Assembly: GCA_937923945.1 (NCBI GenBank)
Contig: CALDWC010000095.1
Location: 1-5,930, forward strand
DNA: 5,930 nt
DNA from: an uncultured Treponema sp.
Lineage (GTDB): Bacteria > Spirochaetota > Spirochaetia > Treponematales > Treponemataceae
Direction: 5' to 3'
How positions within the stretch are numbered: the stretch's first letter is position 1; every line of letters starts with the position of its first letter. The translations under genes and the position numbers were made by a program. This document shows, in pieces, positions 4,979 through 5,930 of the stretch. The notes beneath the pieces are model-generated. The model made no database searches, was not told the origin of the DNA, and saw nothing but the letters and a program-made list of their open reading frames with translations.

Positions 4979-5584
4979 ATGATATACGCATATTTACGAG
5001 TAAGTACGGAAAAGCAAACGTTGGAGAATCAACGTTTTGAGGTGAGGAACTGGACGGAGAACAAGCACATCGTGATTGATGAATTTGTCGAAGAAGTCAT
5101 GTCCGGCGGGATTTCAATCGGGCATCGGAAATTGGGCGCTTTGAGTGCAAGATTAAAAGCGGATGATATTTTGATTGTTTCCGAGCTTTCACGATTGGGA
5201 AGAAGCCTTTTAAATGTAATGAGCTTTTTAAACTTGTGCATTGAAAAGAAAGTGAGAATTTTTTCAATCAAGGAGAACTTTGAATTTGCGGATAACATCA
5301 ATTCAAAAGTGCTTGCTTTTGCGTTTTCGCTTGCCGCTGAAATTGAACGGCAGCTGATAAGTCAGCGGACGAAAGAAGCGTTGGCATTGCGGAGAGCACA
5401 AGGCGTGATATTGGGAAGACCGAAAGGTAAAAAGAACGCAGAGTTAAAACTGAGCGGAAAAGAAGCCGAAATACAAAAGCTCTTGGATAAGAAAATTTCA
5501 AAAGCAGGCATTGCAAGAATATACGATGTGCACCGCATAACCGTGGATAAATTTATAAAAGAAAAATTGAATAATCGGTTGTAG
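4979..5584 (+). CDS. Serine site-specific recombinase, Mpi-like DNA invertase/resolvase family
   Basis: A 201-residue protein with full family length. The catalytic domain opens MIYAYLRVSTEKQTLENQR, with Arg7 and the nucleophile Ser9. SELSRLGRS (68-76) supplies the further active-site arginines R72 and R75. NINSKVLAFAFSLAAEIER (106-124) leads into helix E and SQRTKEAL. GRPKG (146-150) is the minor-groove linker typical of Hin/Mpi enzymes, and residues 159-197 form the helix-turn-helix (SKAGIARIYDVHRITVDKF). Such enzymes cut both strands with covalent serine-DNA links and invert or excise DNA between short sites. It most resembles the master invertase Mpi of Bacteroides, which switches many promoters. 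ATG at 4979 is chosen because GAGG (4969-4972) lies six bases upstream and the promoter overlaps any longer form. The gene is less AT-rich than its neighbours (about 45% G+C at 5041-5100). All key residues are present, so it should be active; its target sites are not identified. Confidence 0.93.
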   Translation: MIYAYLRVSTEKQTLENQRFEVRNWTENKHIVIDEFVEEVMSGGISIGHRKLGALSARLKADDILIVSELSRLGRSLLNVMSFLNLCIEKKVRIFSIKENFEFADNINSKVLAFAFSLAAEIERQLISQRTKEALALRRAQGVILGRPKGKKNAELKLSGKEAEIQKLLDKKISKAGIARIYDVHRITVDKFIKEKLNNRL

Positions 5585-5602
5585 CGGTAAAGTTATAATA
5601 AG

Positions 5603-5638
5603 CGGTTTTATTTTGTATATGCACGATAAAACCGTTTT
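5603..5638 (+). terminator. Terminator hairpin of the recombinase gene
   Basis: CGGTTTTAT (5603-5611) pairs with ATAAAACCG (5626-5634), nine bp with a 14-base loop, followed by only four T (5635-5638). It begins 19 bases after the stop codon. AAGC/GCTT-type symmetry continues outside the stem (ATAAGC before, GCTTAT after). Placement supports a terminator; the short T tract makes it weaker than that at 186-222. Confidence 0.65.
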
Positions 5639-5696
5639 AAGCTTATCCAAACATCTATGTTTATAGTTCATTAAAATTCAACAGCGATAAAAGTAT

Positions 5697-5846
5697 CAAC
5701 TTTTGGAGTTGCTGATTTCTGTCGTTTCGTAACGCAGTGAGAAACGACGGTATAAAAAGCGACGTTTTGAAAAATAAACTTGTTACAAAGTTTTTCAAAA
5801 CTCGACCGGTTAATGAGGCGAGATATTTCCTTGCCGAAATTAACCG
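5697..5846. repeat. Row of four hairpins in a gene-free region
   Basis: The stretch 5585-5930 has no supported gene. It holds four successive inverted repeats: CAACT/AGTTG (5697-5701, 5707-5711); GTCGTTTC/GAAACGAC (5721-5728, 5741-5748, 12-base loop); the 11-bp perfect GTTTTGAAAAA/TTTTTCAAAAC (5764-5774, 5791-5801, 16-base loop); and CGGTTAAT/ATTAACCG (5807-5814, 5839-5846), which encloses a second stem GGCGAG/CTTGCC (5817-5822, 5830-5835, one G-U pair). The density of dyads suggests a structured RNA, a palindromic intergenic repeat element or recombination sites. No promoter or T tract fixes a transcript. From 5847 to 5930 nothing further is recognised. Confidence 0.6.
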
Positions 5847-5930
5847 TTGAAATGCAGCAGTTTTGGCAAACGAGTTATCCGAACCGGATTCAACTGTATT
5901 CATACCGCATGGCTTCCCGCTTTTTAAAAC

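Noticed and set aside
5661..5903. Minus-strand reading frame of 80 residues with hydrophobic stretches
   Set aside because: It runs through the row of hairpins, has no convincing ribosome binding site and resembles no protein I know; the dyads better explain the sequence.
1..5930. CRISPR array, tRNA or rRNA gene
   Set aside because: No regularly spaced repeats and no cloverleaf or rRNA-like stretch were seen on either strand.

Overview
This window is AT-rich bacterial DNA. It has strong GGAG-type ribosome binding sites and TATAAT-like promoters. It looks like an accessory island rather than a core region: five minus-strand genes of mostly unknown role, fragments of DNA-modification genes between them, and a plus-strand serine recombinase at the right. 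The recombinase is of the Mpi type, which I associate with Bacteroides and with host-associated spirochaetes. The Shine-Dalgarno sites and -35/-10 boxes argue against Bacteroidota, so my guess is a Treponema-like spirochaete, with low confidence.

Layout from left to right. Positions 1-327 hold no convincing complete gene, but contain a very strong plus-strand terminator (186-222) and a run of eight G (233-240). Positions 328-1588 hold two overlapping minus-strand genes: a double zinc-ribbon protein followed by a ~269-residue protein with a coiled segment and a hydrophobic C-terminus. They have their own promoter near 1656. At 1682-1750 lies a 22-codon scrap of the C-terminus of a type IIG / PglX-like adenine methyltransferase. 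Then come a DUF4236 protein (1865-3160), a small lipoprotein with a TGPRGGKYY...GKKTY tail (3253-3636) and a DUF4062-type protein with a C-terminal winged helix (3751-4629). Directly upstream of the DUF4062 gene is a second copy of the same methyltransferase scrap (4633-4725), preceded by what looks like the C-terminal core of a Vsr mismatch endonuclease (4830-4913). The recombinase (4979-5584) diverges from this, with a clear promoter and a terminator hairpin. Positions 5640-5930 are non-coding but carry a row of hairpins.

The main structural observation is a 60-base direct repeat (55/60 identical, 36 bases in a row identical) at 1692-1751 and 4643-4702. In both places it is the 3' end of a restriction-modification gene, and cargo genes follow it in the same orientation. 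This suggests that gene blocks replaced or were inserted behind the same gene end at least twice. With the Vsr scrap and the recombinase next door, the window reads as an eroded restriction-modification/defence hotspot. Candidates for undescribed systems are the zinc-ribbon + 269-residue pair and the DUF4062-wHTH gene. A defence role for either is inference; nothing in the sequence proves it.
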